Shown here one piece after another: positions 31,450 to 40,550 of a stretch of 64,000 bases of DNA. Under the pieces are notes generated by a model. That model did no database searches and was not told where the DNA came from. It saw only the letters and a list, made by a program, of their open reading frames with translations. The translations under genes and the position numbers were made by a program. The stretch comes from Actinomyces ruminicola (lineage in GTDB: Bacteria > Actinomycetota > Actinomycetes > Actinomycetales > Actinomycetaceae): contig NZ_FNIM01000008.1 in assembly GCF_900103885.1 (NCBI RefSeq), positions 1-64,000 of the forward strand, given 5' to 3'. Each line of letters starts with the position of its first letter. The first letter of the stretch is position 1.

Positions 31450-32262
31450 GTGAGCGCGGGGGAGTCCTTCCCCTCGCTGATCGACGACGCCCGCCTGCGC
31501 CCGCTCACCACCGCCGAGCGCGCACGCTACTCGCGCAACGTGCTCGTACCGGAGGTGGGCGGGCGCGGCCAGCAGCGCATCCGGGCCGCCCGCGTCCTGG
31601 TGGTCGGTGCCGGCGGCCTGGGCTCGCCCGCGGTGCTGTACCTGGCGGCCGCCGGCGTGGGCACGCTCGGCATCATCGACGACGACGACGTCGCCATCTC
31701 CAACCTGCAGCGGCAGGTGCTGCACACCACCGCCGCCGCGGGCCGGCCCAAGGTCGACTCTGCCCGGGATGCCGTCACCGCTCTGAACCCGGACGTGGAG
31801 GTGGTCGCTCATCGGCTCGCACTGACCAGCGCCAACGCCCTGGAGCTTCTGCGCGGCTGGGACGTGGTGGTCGACGCCACCGACAACTTCCCCACCCGCT
31901 ACCTGCTCAGCGACACCTGCGTGCTGCTCGGCATCCCGCTGGTGCACGGGGCGGTGCTCGGGCTGGACGGGCAGGTCACCATCTTCGACGCCGCGCGCGG
32001 ACCCTGCTACCGGTGCGTGCACCCGATCCCGCCGGCACCTGGTGCGGTGCCCTCCTGCGCCGAGGTCGGCGTGCTCGGAGTGCTGCCCGGCATCGTCGGG
32101 GCCATGCAGGCCGCGGAGGCGCTCAAGCTGGTGGTCGGGGGAGCGCGGCCGCTGATCGGCCGCATGCTGGTGCTGGACGCCTGGGACGGGCGCGGCGCGG
32201 AGCTGCCGATCGGGAAGCGCCCAGACTGCCCGGCCTGCGGCCCCAATTCCCGAGATCGGTAG
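31450..32262 (+). CDS. MoeB/ThiF-type E1-like adenylyltransferase
   Basis: The 270-residue enzyme activates the C-terminal glycine of a sulfur-carrier protein (MoaD or ThiS) by adenylation. The nucleotide site is VLVVGAGGLGSPAVLYLAAA (near 48-67), with SNLQRQVLH, DATDNFPTRYL, the catalytic-type cysteine in PSCAEVGVLGVLPG, and zinc cysteines in CYRCVHP and CPAC. There is no rhodanese tail, which longer MoeZ proteins have. Context does not tell molybdopterin from thiamine. The last three codons and the TAG lie in a dispersed 23-bp repeat, so that repeat sets the C-terminus. Confidence 0.88.
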   Translation: MSAGESFPSLIDDARLRPLTTAERARYSRNVLVPEVGGRGQQRIRAARVLVVGAGGLGSPAVLYLAAAGVGTLGIIDDDDVAISNLQRQVLHTTAAAGRPKVDSARDAVTALNPDVEVVAHRLALTSANALELLRGWDVVVDATDNFPTRYLLSDTCVLLGIPLVHGAVLGLDGQVTIFDAARGPCYRCVHPIPPAPGAVPSCAEVGVLGVLPGIVGAMQAAEALKLVVGGARPLIGRMLVLDAWDGRGAELPIGKRPDCPACGPNSRDR

Positions 32263-32317
32263 AAACAACCACCGAGATCGGTTGAAGTTACGTGCCGAGA
32301 TCGGTTGAAGTGGCTCC
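32251..32317. repeat. 23-bp intergenic repeat, inverted copy of the 3.2-kb array
   Basis: Three units: 32251-32272 (diverged), 32273-32295 (consensus CGAGATCGGTTGAAGTTACG then TGC) and 32296-32317 (start conserved). Its complement matches the array at 3220-3276. The first unit supplies the end of the E1-like gene. Confidence 0.75.
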
Positions 32318-32425
32318 CAGGGCTCGGCAGGAACGGTGAGCGGCGTCACCGCCCGCGGATTTCGACGCCGGCGCCCGGATGGGCTATCGTCTTCCATGTT
32401 CCGAGCGGCGCGAACCGCGCGGACG

Positions 32426-32502
<77 letters not shown>

Positions 32503-32503
32503 T

Positions 32504-32541
32504 AACCCCGGAGGATTCTGTTTCCTGCCGGGGTTGTTTTG
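32504..32541 (+). terminator. Terminator after tRNA-Pro
   Basis: AACCCCGG (32504-32511) pairs with CCGGGGTT (32528-32535), followed by GTTTTG. It starts two bases after the tRNA's CCA. Confidence 0.8.
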
Positions 32542-32575
32542 TGCGTGGAGCCCGGCAGTGAGGAGAGGATTCATC

Positions 32576-32758
32576 TTGACCGCAGACGGTACGGGAGCTC
32601 CCGGCGAACATGAGGCCCCGCAGACACCGTCGCCCGAGTCCACCGATGCCGCCGGGCTCGACGACGCCGAGCTGGCACTGATGCTGGCAACCGCCACCGG
32701 CATGGGGCGGGCGCAGCTGCGCGAACTGATCCAGCGGCGGGCACGTCGGCGGCGGTGA
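32576..32758 (+). CDS. Small hypothetical protein, 60 residues
   Basis: A TTG start at 32576 is preceded by GAGGAGAGG and opens a 60-residue frame. It has an acidic first half (EHEAPQTPSPESTDAAGLDD) and a basic helical end (MGRAQLRELIQRRARRRR). I do not recognise it. It lies between the tRNA terminator and the GyrI-like gene. The good ribosome binding site is the main support; the rare start codon is the main doubt. Confidence 0.4.
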   Translation: MTADGTGAPGEHEAPQTPSPESTDAAGLDDAELALMLATATGMGRAQLRELIQRRARRRR

Positions 32759-32952
32759 CTTGAACCGCCTCGACTTGGGAGGCCCCGGGGCCTGCGGTTG
32801 TATCTGCCACGGTGTCAGGGTGTTCGGTGGCTACGTGGATCGCGACGAAGGACTGACTGGTAGCCTCAGGGCCGCTCACGGCAGGAAACGCAGACGCGAC
32901 TCGCTCGGACAACCGTCGAATCGACCGGGTGCAAGGAAGCAGCAGGTGTGAC

Positions 32953-33588
32953 ATGGCCTTCGACTACAAGAAGGAATACAAGGAGTTCTACGCCCCGCCC
33001 AGGCGGCCGGGCATCGTCGACGTCCCGGCGATGAACTACATCGCCGTGCGGGGCAGCGGTGACCCCAACCGCGAGGACGGGGAGTACCAGCGGGCGACTG
33101 GCCTGCTGTACGCCGTCGCCTTCACCATCAAGATGAGCAAGCGGTCCGGGCACCTGATGGAGGGTTACTTCGACTACGTCGTCCCACCCCTGGAGGGCTT
33201 CTGGTGGCAGGAGGGCGTCGAGGGGATCGACTACGCCCACAAGGACCGGTTCGAGTGGATCTCCGCGATCCGACTGCCCGACTTCGTGACCGAGACGGAG
33301 TTCGAGTGGGCCGTTCAGGAGGCGACGGCCAAGAAGCGCACCGACTTCTCCAGGGTCCAGTTCATGCCCTTGCAGGAGGGGTTGTGCGTGCAGTGCATGC
33401 ACATCGGCCCCTACGACGACGAGCCGACCACGCTCGCACTCATGCACGAGTTCATGGAGGCGCAGGGCTACGCGCCCGACTTCACCGCCGAACGCCGCCA
33501 CCACGAGATCTACCTGAGCGATGCGCGGCGCGTCGCCCCGGAGAAGCTGCGCACCGTGGTCCGGCATCCGATCGCCGAGGCCCTATAG
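32953..33588 (+). CDS. GyrI-like small-molecule-binding protein
   Basis: The 211-residue stand-alone GyrI-like (SOUL/GyrI superfamily) domain has IVDVPAMNYIAVRGSGDPN at the start, then YPL-type core segments and GLCVQCMHIGPYDDEPTTLA before HEIYLSDARRVAPEKLRTVV at the end. Stand-alone family members bind hydrophobic small molecules and some hydrolyse electrophilic compounds. The ATG at 32953 follows AAGGAAGCAGCAG. It is unlike its neighbours, and its role is not known. Confidence 0.8.
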   Translation: MAFDYKKEYKEFYAPPRRPGIVDVPAMNYIAVRGSGDPNREDGEYQRATGLLYAVAFTIKMSKRSGHLMEGYFDYVVPPLEGFWWQEGVEGIDYAHKDRFEWISAIRLPDFVTETEFEWAVQEATAKKRTDFSRVQFMPLQEGLCVQCMHIGPYDDEPTTLALMHEFMEAQGYAPDFTAERRHHEIYLSDARRVAPEKLRTVVRHPIAEAL

Positions 33589-33697
33589 GTTCCGCTGAGC
33601 GGGGATGGTCGCATCCTCCTGCGGGGGCAAGGATTCGTGGTCCCATGTCCTGCGCGGGGATGATCCCGACTGCGGTGTTCTTGTGAAGAATCCTCAT

Positions 33698-33717
33698 CTG
33701 TGCCCGCGCGGGCACAG
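33698..33717. promoter_or_regulatory. 20-bp perfect palindrome upstream of lysX
   Basis: CTGTGCCCGCGCGGGCACAG is fully self-complementary and ends 23 bases before the lysX ATG, immediately before its GGAAGGA site. It could be an operator for a dimeric regulator or an RNA hairpin that affects ribosome access. Confidence 0.5.
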
Positions 33718-33740
33718 ACCGGAAGGAACGAACACCGACG

Positions 33741-36700
33741 ATGCGGACGCACGATCCCTTATTCACACGGCTCCTGCCCAAGTTCTTGTACGTCATCGCC
33801 ATTCTCGCGCTGGCAGACACCGTACTGGACTCCGTCCCCGGAGTCGGGCCGGCCCTGGAGTTCATCTTCCTCTGGATCATTCCTCTGCCCTCCATCGACT
33901 GGCTGACTGCGGTGGTCTTGTTTCTGCTCGCAGCGGGTGTGCACAAGCGCAAGCGGGCGGCCTGGACGGCTCTGACGGTGATGACGGTGCTGGCCGCCCT
34001 GCTGCACGCACTCGTCCTGATCGTCGCGCTTCAAGACGAAGACCTGGCGGACATGCGGTCCTTCCTGATCGTGAACGTAGCCACGCTGTTGGTGCTCATC
34101 GTGTTGCTGACGGTGTATCGCCGGAGCTACACGGTACGTTCCCAGCCGGGTAACAGCCGCCGCGCCCTTGTGGTATTCCTGATCCTTGCCGGTTGCGTCA
34201 CCCTGGCCGCCATCGGCACCAAGTTCGCCATATCCGGCATTGGAATAGAACAGTTGAGCGGGCTGCTCGCCGGAAACGCGTCCCCCCAGTGGCTGGTGAG
34301 TCTGCTCGGCTTCGGATGGGCGGTCAGTTTCCTCATCGCCTTCGGGATGTTGCTGCGTTCCCAGAAGGAGATCGCGCAGATGACGACAGAGGAGGAGAGC
34401 CGAGTACGCACCTTACTGGCGGAGCATCCGGCGGACTCGCTGGGTTACTTCGCCACGCGCCGAGACAAGTCCGCACTACTCACTAACGACTCCGCGGTGG
34501 TCTACCGGGTCGCCAAGGGCGTGGCGCTGGCCTCCGGCGACCCCTTGGGGGATCCGTCCACCTGGCCGTCCGCGGCGCGCGCCTTCGTCCGCCGCGCCGC
34601 GGAATTCGGGTGGACTCCCGCCGTCATTGGGGTCTCCGAGGCGGGCGCCCGCGCCTACGCCGATGCCGGGTTGCGGGCACTGCACATTGGGGACGAGGCC
34701 GTGCTTGACTTCGCACGAGTGCGGATCGACGACATGCCCGAGGTGCGCCGACCGGTTCGTCGTCTCAAGGAGCTGGGGTACACGGTACGAATTCGGAGGC
34801 ATCGCTCGATTCCCGCCGACGAGCTCTCGGCACTGGCCGACCTCGCGCAGGAATGGCTGGGGGGAGAGGCGGAGCGCGGCTTCTCAATGGCGCTGGGGCG
34901 CCTGGGTGACCCCTCCGACGGCGACTGCATGATGGTCGAGGCCCTCTTCCCGGGCGGCGATGAGCGCGGGGAAGTTGCCGCACTGCTCTCCTTTGCGCCC
35001 TGGGGAGCGGATGGTCTGAGCCTGGACGTGATGAGGCGGCACCCCGAGGCCGACAACGGTGTGACCGAGCTCATGGTTGTGTCCCTGATAGCCGACGGCG
35101 TCGAACTGGGTGTCACTCGGGCGTCGCTGAACTTCGCGGTCTTCCGATCGGCGTTCGTGGAGGGGGAGCGAATCGGCGCCGGCCCCGTTCGGCGTCTGTG
35201 GAGACGATTGCTGCTGCTCGCCTCCCACTGGTGGCAGCTGGAGTCCCTCTACCGGTCCAACGCGAAGTACAACCCGGGCTGGCATCCACGGATGATCTGC
35301 TACCCCGACGGAGGGGACCTGGCCCGCGTGGCCTTTGCCATGGGAGTCGCGGAGGGATTTGTTTCTCCTCCCGCATGGTTCTCATCCGCCACGGATATCC
35401 AGCAGCCTCGCCGCGACGACGAGGACTCGGCACGTCTGGCGGCGATCAGTATGGGATCGGTCAGTACCGCTCCGCCCAGGCGCCGCACCAAGCAGTTCGG
35501 CTCACGCCTCGGCTCACGTCAGGCCATGCTCGCTCAGGGCCTCGAGCCGTACCCGCCGTTGGTCCAGGTGGACTCCTCCTGTGCGGATGCGCGGGACTAC
35601 TGCGCGGTCGCGGGGCGGGTACTGGCCGTACGCAACCACGGAGGCGTCGTCTTCGCCGACCTACGCGATCGCAGCGGGGACCTGCAGGCGATCCTGGAAC
35701 GGTCCGGTGCCGGGGCGGACGCCGTCGGCCGCTTCCAGCGACTGGTGCGCTCCGGCGACCAGGTGATGGTTTCCGGCAAGGTAGGTGCGTCCCGCAACGG
35801 CACACGCAGTCTGTTGGTGCAGGACTGGGCCATGACGTCCAAGGCACTGCGCCCCCTTCCGGACAAGCGCAGGGGCATCAGGGACCCCGAGACCAGGGTG
35901 CGTCAGCGTCATCTCGCACTGATCGTCGACCCGCGGGAGCGCGAAATGGTTGTGGCCCGTGCCCACGCCATCCAGGCGGTGCGCGAGGAGCTGTTGGCAC
36001 GGGACTACTTGGAGGTGGAGACTCCCATACTGCAGCCTGTGCACGGCGGCGCCAATGCCCGCCCGTTCAAGACGCACATCAACGCCTATGACCTTGACCT
36101 GTACCTGCGCATCGCACCGGAGCTATACCTCAAGCGGCTCATGGTCGGCGGCATGGAGCGCGTTTTCGAGATCGGACGCAACTTCCGCAATGAGGGCGCG
36201 GATGCCACGCATAACCCCGAGTTCACCATGCTCGAGGCGTACCAGGCGCATGCCGACTACAACGTCATGAAGGACGTGACGCGCGAACTCATCGTTGCCG
36301 CGGCTCGTGCGGCGCTGGGCACCACCGTGGTGCGCGGTCGGGTAGGCGGCGTGGAGCGCGAGATCGATCTGTCCGCCCCATGGCGCACGGTGAGCGTATG
36401 CGACGCCGTCTCCGAGGGGCTCGGCGAGCAGGTCGGTCCAGACACCCCCGTCCAGGCACTGCGCGCGCACGCCGACGCTCTTGCCATGCCATACGACCCG
36501 CGTTGGGAGTGGGGGAACCTGATGCAGGAGCTGTACGAGCACCTCGCCGAGTCCACCACCGTGGAGCCCACCTTCTTCACGGATTTCCCGGCACAGACCT
36601 CGCCGCTGACCCGTCCCCACCGTGGCGACGCACGCCTGGCGGAGCGCTGGGACCTGATCGTGTTCGGCGCGGAGGTGGGCACCGCCTACTCCGAGCTGGT

Positions 36701-36923
36701 GGACCCGGTTCTTCAGCGCGAACGACTCACCGCCCAGTCCCTGGCCGCCGCAGGAGGGGACCCGGAGGCCATGGAGCTGGACGAGGCCTTTCTCGAGGCG
36801 CTCGAGCAGGGCATGCCGCCTTCGGGCGGGCTCGGCGTGGGTCTGGACCGGCTGGTCATGATGCTGACCGGCGCCTCGATCCGGGAGACCATCGCCTTCC
36901 CGCTGGTAAGGCCCGGGCGATGA
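33741..36923 (+). CDS. lysX: Lysyl-phosphatidylglycerol synthetase fused to lysyl-tRNA synthetase
   Basis: This 1060-residue membrane enzyme makes lysyl-tRNA and passes the lysine to phosphatidylglycerol, lowering surface charge and giving resistance to cationic peptides. An N-terminal block of about six helices (residues 1-210) is followed by the DUF2156 transferase (about 225-560; FVRRAAEFGWTPAVIG, SLYRSNAKYNPGWHPRM). Next come an OB-fold anticodon domain (about 610-710) and a class II LysRS core (RNFRNEGADATHNPEFTMLE motif 2; GLGVGLDRLVMML motif 3). It matches mycobacterial LysX in order but is about 110 residues shorter. The ATG follows GGAAGGAACG. The stop overlaps the next gene (ATGA). 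Confidence 0.96.
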   Translation: MRTHDPLFTRLLPKFLYVIAILALADTVLDSVPGVGPALEFIFLWIIPLPSIDWLTAVVLFLLAAGVHKRKRAAWTALTVMTVLAALLHALVLIVALQDEDLADMRSFLIVNVATLLVLIVLLTVYRRSYTVRSQPGNSRRALVVFLILAGCVTLAAIGTKFAISGIGIEQLSGLLAGNASPQWLVSLLGFGWAVSFLIAFGMLLRSQKEIAQMTTEEESRVRTLLAEHPADSLGYFATRRDKSALLTNDSAVVYRVAKGVALASGDPLGDPSTWPSAARAFVRRAAEFGWTPAVIGVSEAGARAYADAGLRALHIGDEAVLDFARVRIDDMPEVRRPVRRLKELGYTVRIRRHRSIPADELSALADLAQEWLGGEAERGFSMALGRLGDPSDGDCMMVEALFPGGDERGEVAALLSFAPWGADGLSLDVMRRHPEADNGVTELMVVSLIADGVELGVTRASLNFAVFRSAFVEGERIGAGPVRRLWRRLLLLASHWWQLESLYRSNAKYNPGWHPRMICYPDGGDLARVAFAMGVAEGFVSPPAWFSSATDIQQPRRDDEDSARLAAISMGSVSTAPPRRRTKQFGSRLGSRQAMLAQGLEPYPPLVQVDSSCADARDYCAVAGRVLAVRNHGGVVFADLRDRSGDLQAILERSGAGADAVGRFQRLVRSGDQVMVSGKVGASRNGTRSLLVQDWAMTSKALRPLPDKRRGIRDPETRVRQRHLALIVDPREREMVVARAHAIQAVREELLARDYLEVETPILQPVHGGANARPFKTHINAYDLDLYLRIAPELYLKRLMVGGMERVFEIGRNFRNEGADATHNPEFTMLEAYQAHADYNVMKDVTRELIVAAARAALGTTVVRGRVGGVEREIDLSAPWRTVSVCDAVSEGLGEQVGPDTPVQALRAHADALAMPYDPRWEWGNLMQELYEHLAESTTVEPTFFTDFPAQTSPLTRPHRGDARLAERWDLIVFGAEVGTAYSELVDPVLQRERLTAQSLAAAGGDPEAMELDEAFLEALEQGMPPSGGLGVGLDRLVMMLTGASIRETIAFPLVRPGR

Positions 36924-37576
36924 GCCGCCACCGGGGACGGGCCGTGCTCGTCCTGCTCGCCATCGTCACCTACAACAGCTGGCTGTTGTGGAGGCTCAAC
37001 GGCGATCCACGAGCGCTGTCCGGCTACCTGTCCGAATTGGCGGCGCAGGACCAGCCCTACCAGTGGCTGTTCCGCCTGGGAGATCTGCTGGCGGCCGCCG
37101 TATTCGCAGTCATTGCGGTCCTCGGACGGCGAGGCTGGGGGCGATGGATCGGTCCGCGCGCCGCGCAGGTGTCGGCGGCCCTGCTGGTGGTGGCGGTCGG
37201 GACTGTGGCGGACGCCGTATTCAACCTGCCGTGCGCGGAGAGCCGTGACGCCGTATGCGCAGCGACTCCCAGCCTGGTCAGGCGCGTGCACGAGGCCTCC
37301 TCCACCGTGGTGTCCACCTCAATGCTGTTGCTGATCGGGCTGGTGGCGCTGGGCTGGTGGGAACGAGAGCGGTGGAGTGGGCGGGTTCGGGCGACCGCCG
37401 GACTCGGGGTCGTCGTCGCGGCCCTGCTGTTCTCAAGCACGGTGGCTCCCAAGCTCGCCCCCGGAACCCAGGGGGCGGTGCAGATCATCCAGGTGGTGCT
37501 GTGCTCAGCATGGATAGGGCTGCTTGCGTGGCGGCTCGAGGACGAGGACGAAGGCCAGCAGGTAAGGGATGGCTGA
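36920..37576 (+). CDS. DUF998-like membrane protein in the lysX operon
   Basis: The 218-residue protein has about six hydrophobic segments (AVLVLLAIVTYNSWLLW, LLAAAVFAVIAVLG, ALLVVAVGTVADAVF, TSMLLLIGLVALGWW and two more). It has a periplasmic-type loop with two cysteines (LPCAESRDAVCAATPS) that may form a disulfide. It resembles DUF998 proteins found beside lysyl-PG synthases; the function is unknown. It overlaps lysX by 4 bases and the following hydrolase by 8, so the three are probably co-translated. It may help flip or present aminoacylated lipid; that is conjecture. Confidence 0.75.
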   Translation: MSRHRGRAVLVLLAIVTYNSWLLWRLNGDPRALSGYLSELAAQDQPYQWLFRLGDLLAAAVFAVIAVLGRRGWGRWIGPRAAQVSAALLVVAVGTVADAVFNLPCAESRDAVCAATPSLVRRVHEASSTVVSTSMLLLIGLVALGWWERERWSGRVRATAGLGVVVAALLFSSTVAPKLAPGTQGAVQIIQVVLCSAWIGLLAWRLEDEDEGQQVRDG

Positions 37577-38384
37577 TTCCTCGGGGACCGGTGAGAGGCG
37601 CTATCCGAGCGGCCATACGATTCGGGTGCGCGAGGGGCACGGGCGGGCGGTGCTGTTCCTAAACGGCTGTGGATTATCCAGCGCCGGATGGGATGACGTT
37701 GTCGCAGGCCTCCCGGGCCGACGGGTGATCACCGTGGACCGGCCCGGACATTACGGGACCGTGTGCACCGGACCGCCGTCCTTGGCGGCGGAGACCCGTT
37801 TCCTGGCGGAGCTGATTGCAACAGAACCTGGGCCTGCGGTGGTGGTGGCACACTCAATGGCATCCTTCCAGGCCGAGGCGCTGGCCCGCGTGCGGCCAGC
37901 ACTGGTGTCGGGAGTGGTGCTCGTCGATCCCTCAATGCCGCCGAAGCGGGTGCGGAGCTGCGCTGCTGCGGGCCCGCTGAGTCGGTTGGCGACACGCTGC
38001 TTGCGCATCAGTCCCATACGCGCTGTCGCGGGCCGGGTTCTGCGAGTTGGCATGAGGCGGCAGACTAGGCGGCCGGAGATGGTCGACGCCGAGCGATGGC
38101 GGCCGTTGTGGAGTGGCGAGCGAGAGCTTGGGGCCGCTGCATCCGAGTGGCTTTCTTTCCGGGGCCAGGCTGCCGAGCTGGCGGCCCTGCGCCGCGTCCA
38201 GGGCCTGCCGGCGCCGACGACGGCGGTAGTCCTGGAGGCACTGCCCTTCGCTGGTGCGGGAGTGACGTCCGGCTTGGCATCGGCATTCCACAGCACCCGA
38301 CTGCGGCGCCTTCCAGAGTGTCGGCACTTGGTGATGCTGGATGCGCCTGGGGAAGTCGTGCGGGAGATTGAGCTACTCGGCTGA
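37569..38384 (+). CDS. Alpha/beta hydrolase in the lysX operon
   Basis: The 271-residue alpha/beta-hydrolase fold protein has an oxyanion strand at AVLFLNGCGLSSAGWDDVV, the probable nucleophile serine in VVVAHSMASFQAEAL and the acid in VVLVDPSMP. The late His is in ECRHLVMLD. The nucleophile elbow reads A-H-S-M-A rather than the usual G-x-S-x-G, so both glycines are replaced by alanine. It overlaps the DUF998 gene. In Pseudomonas the aminoacyl-PG synthase is paired with a hydrolase (ApgH) that removes the amino acid from the lipid. By analogy this protein may hydrolyse lysyl-lipid; not proven. Confidence 0.8.
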   Translation: MADSSGTGERRYPSGHTIRVREGHGRAVLFLNGCGLSSAGWDDVVAGLPGRRVITVDRPGHYGTVCTGPPSLAAETRFLAELIATEPGPAVVVAHSMASFQAEALARVRPALVSGVVLVDPSMPPKRVRSCAAAGPLSRLATRCLRISPIRAVAGRVLRVGMRRQTRRPEMVDAERWRPLWSGERELGAAASEWLSFRGQAAELAALRRVQGLPAPTTAVVLEALPFAGAGVTSGLASAFHSTRLRRLPECRHLVMLDAPGEVVREIELLG

Positions 38385-38421
38385 GTGGCGGGAGCGGCAG
38401 CTGCCCGAGGCGGCCGGGGTG

Positions 38422-39675
38422 TCAGGCGACCGTGCGAATCCTGGTGACACAGACGGCCCCGAGCACGCAGACGGCGGCGGCCATCAGGTACAGGCCGGTA
38501 TAGCCGCCGAAGCTGGTCACTATCGGTGCGGCGATAACGGGTGCCAGCACCTGGGCGCCGGCGGAGGCGATGTTGATGATGCCCAGGTCGCGGGCGGCGT
38601 CGCCGGAGGAGGGAAGCACCTGGGTGACCAGTGCGAAGTCCACGCTGGTGAAGGCGCCGAAGCCGACGCCGAGGATAACCGCGCCGATGATCGCGCCCAC
38701 CCAGGTCTGGGTCAGCGCCAGGTCAAGCGCCGCCAGGCCCGTGACCAGCGCGGCCACGATCACGAAGGGCTTGCGCCTTCCCAGACGGTCGGACCAGATG
38801 CCGCCGGAGACGGTGGAGCCGAACACGGCGACGGCGTAGATGCCGGTGAGGATGAAGACGCCGGTCGCGGCGGCATCGGCCTCCATGCCGACGGCGTCCA
38901 TGAGGTAGTACAGCAGGTACAGGGTGCCCGTGGAGTTGCCCAGGTTGACCAGGAAGCGGGTCAGCCACGCCCAGCCGAAGTCGGGGTGGGAGCGCAGCGG
39001 CGGTACGAAGCCCGCGAGGATGTGGCGCAGCGACGGACGTGGGGCGCCGTCGGGCAGCCGCAGGTCACGGGCGTTGAGCACGTGCGGGAGACCGAGCACG
39101 ACCACGAGCACCGCGAGTACCAGGTAGCCGGTGCGGGTCCCGCCCGCAGCGGCAGCGATGCCGGCGCCCATCACCAATCCGGCGGTCTGTGCCACGCCGA
39201 TGAGCCCGGAGACCAGGCCGCGGCGGTCGACCGGCACCTGGTCGGTGACCGAGGCGTTCAGGGCGGCGTAGGCGGCGTTGAGGAAGCCCTGCACCAGGCA
39301 CCAGCCGAGGATCATCACGCCCACGGAGTCGGCGACGGCGAGGACCACCAGGCCGATCGTGCCCAGGGCCAGGCCGCCGGCGATCCACGGCAGGCGGCGA
39401 CCGAGGCGGCCGGAGGTGCGGTCCGACAGGGCGCCGAAGACCGGATTGCCGAGCGTGGACACCAGTGCGCCCAGCCCGGTGACCAGGGAGAGCACGGCCT
39501 CCTTGTGGTCAGGGGCGAGCTGTGAGGCCTGCAGGCCGAGCAGTACCTGGATGGGTCCGAACCAGGCGGAGAACAGCCCGAGCATGGTGAGCGTCAATGT
39601 GAGGGACCAGGAGCGGGGAGGCATCCGGTCGGGGGCGGCATCGGTGGCGACGCCGCGCGCGGTAAGCATTGGCAT
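38422..39675 (-). CDS. MFS transporter
   Basis: This is a 417-residue, 12-helix major facilitator. Typical loop motifs are FGALSDRTSGRLGRRLPWI after helix 2 and GGIWSDRLGRRKPFVIVAAL after helix 8. It is closest in style to the sugar/cation symporter (GPH-like) or exporter subgroups with paired RLGRR loops. The substrate cannot be told. The ATG has TAGATT six bases upstream, so it is probably leaderless. The gene converges with the hydrolase of the lysX operon, 37 bases away. Confidence 0.88.
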   Translation of the reverse strand: MPMLTARGVATDAAPDRMPPRSWSLTLTLTMLGLFSAWFGPIQVLLGLQASQLAPDHKEAVLSLVTGLGALVSTLGNPVFGALSDRTSGRLGRRLPWIAGGLALGTIGLVVLAVADSVGVMILGWCLVQGFLNAAYAALNASVTDQVPVDRRGLVSGLIGVAQTAGLVMGAGIAAAAGGTRTGYLVLAVLVVVLGLPHVLNARDLRLPDGAPRPSLRHILAGFVPPLRSHPDFGWAWLTRFLVNLGNSTGTLYLLYYLMDAVGMEADAAATGVFILTGIYAVAVFGSTVSGGIWSDRLGRRKPFVIVAALVTGLAALDLALTQTWVGAIIGAVILGVGFGAFTSVDFALVTQVLPSSGDAARDLGIINIASAGAQVLAPVIAAPIVTSFGGYTGLYLMAAAVCVLGAVCVTRIRTVA

Positions 39676-39681
39676 GCGGGA

Positions 39682-39687
39682 AATCTA
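39682..39687 (-). promoter_or_regulatory. -10 element for the leaderless MFS gene
   Basis: On the minus strand TAGATT ends six bases before the ATG at 39675. Confidence 0.5.
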
Positions 39688-39788
39688 GGTCGTTGACGCC
39701 GTGACGGGCGCCCGGGACGTGCCCCGGCTGCCGGGTCGAGACCGTCGTGCAACGGTCCGGAAGTCTGTGCTGGTGCGCGCCGGTTGGG

Positions 39789-40523
39789 CTATACCAGCTC
39801 CGTGCCCGTCGCCCGTTCCAGCGCCGCCAGGAGCCGGTCCTGGAACTCGGCGTCGGCTGCGCGCCGGTCGGGCTGCCCGGCGCGCATGTGGTGCCAATAG
39901 GCGGTCACGCGGGTGCGCGGGTCCTGACCGAGTGCCAGCCACGCCTGGGTGCGGTGTCCGGCCTCCAGGTCGTCCGGGGCGCCGGCGCCGCCCATGCGGG
40001 TGGGGACCCAGCCCGGGTCGACGGCGTTGGCCCAGGTGCCCGGTCGCAGCCTCCCCACGGCGGCGGCGAGCGCCGTCACCAGCAGCTTGGAGTCCGAGTA
40101 GGACGCCGTCGGCCGCGCACCCGTCCAGTCCAGTCCCGTCAGGCGGTCGGTGTTGAGGCGCGCCCCGCGGTGCATGCTGGAGGAGAGGTACACGTGCCGC
40201 TCCGCGGAAATGAGCGCCGTCAGCAGGTAGGGGGCGACGACGTTGACGGGCAGTACCAGGCGCTCGTCCATGGTGCCGGCATTGTGGATGACGGCGTCCA
40301 CGCCGCCCAGGTCGGCGACTTGCTCGGCCACGCGGTGTACCTCGGCCTGGTCGGCCAGGTCCCCGACGACGCCGGGCAGTGGCGTCCCGAGCGCTCGGCG
40401 GACCTCGTATAGCTGCTCCTCGCGGCGCACGTGTGCCACCACCTGCGCCCCGGCGTCGAGCAGGTCGCCCAGGGCGCCCAGCCCCAGGCCGGTGCTTGTT
40501 CCGGTTACCAGTACACGTGTCAC
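39789..40523 (-). CDS. Short-chain dehydrogenase/reductase
   Basis: The 244-residue classical SDR has the cofactor site VLVTGTSTGLGLGALGDLL, VIHNAGTMDE (NNAG variant), and the catalytic serine then Tyr-x-x-x-Lys in YLSSSMHRG and SYSDSKLLVTAL. The GTG start is preceded by AGAGG. It lies 27 bases after an HXXEE gene on the same strand, and that pair is often found together with a TetR regulator. The substrate is unknown. Confidence 0.9.
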   Translation of the reverse strand: MTRVLVTGTSTGLGLGALGDLLDAGAQVVAHVRREEQLYEVRRALGTPLPGVVGDLADQAEVHRVAEQVADLGGVDAVIHNAGTMDERLVLPVNVVAPYLLTALISAERHVYLSSSMHRGARLNTDRLTGLDWTGARPTASYSDSKLLVTALAAAVGRLRPGTWANAVDPGWVPTRMGGAGAPDDLEAGHRTQAWLALGQDPRTRVTAYWHHMRAGQPDRRAADAEFQDRLLAALERATGTELV

Positions 40524-40550
40524 GCCGGCCTCTGCTGTCTTCCTATCCGG

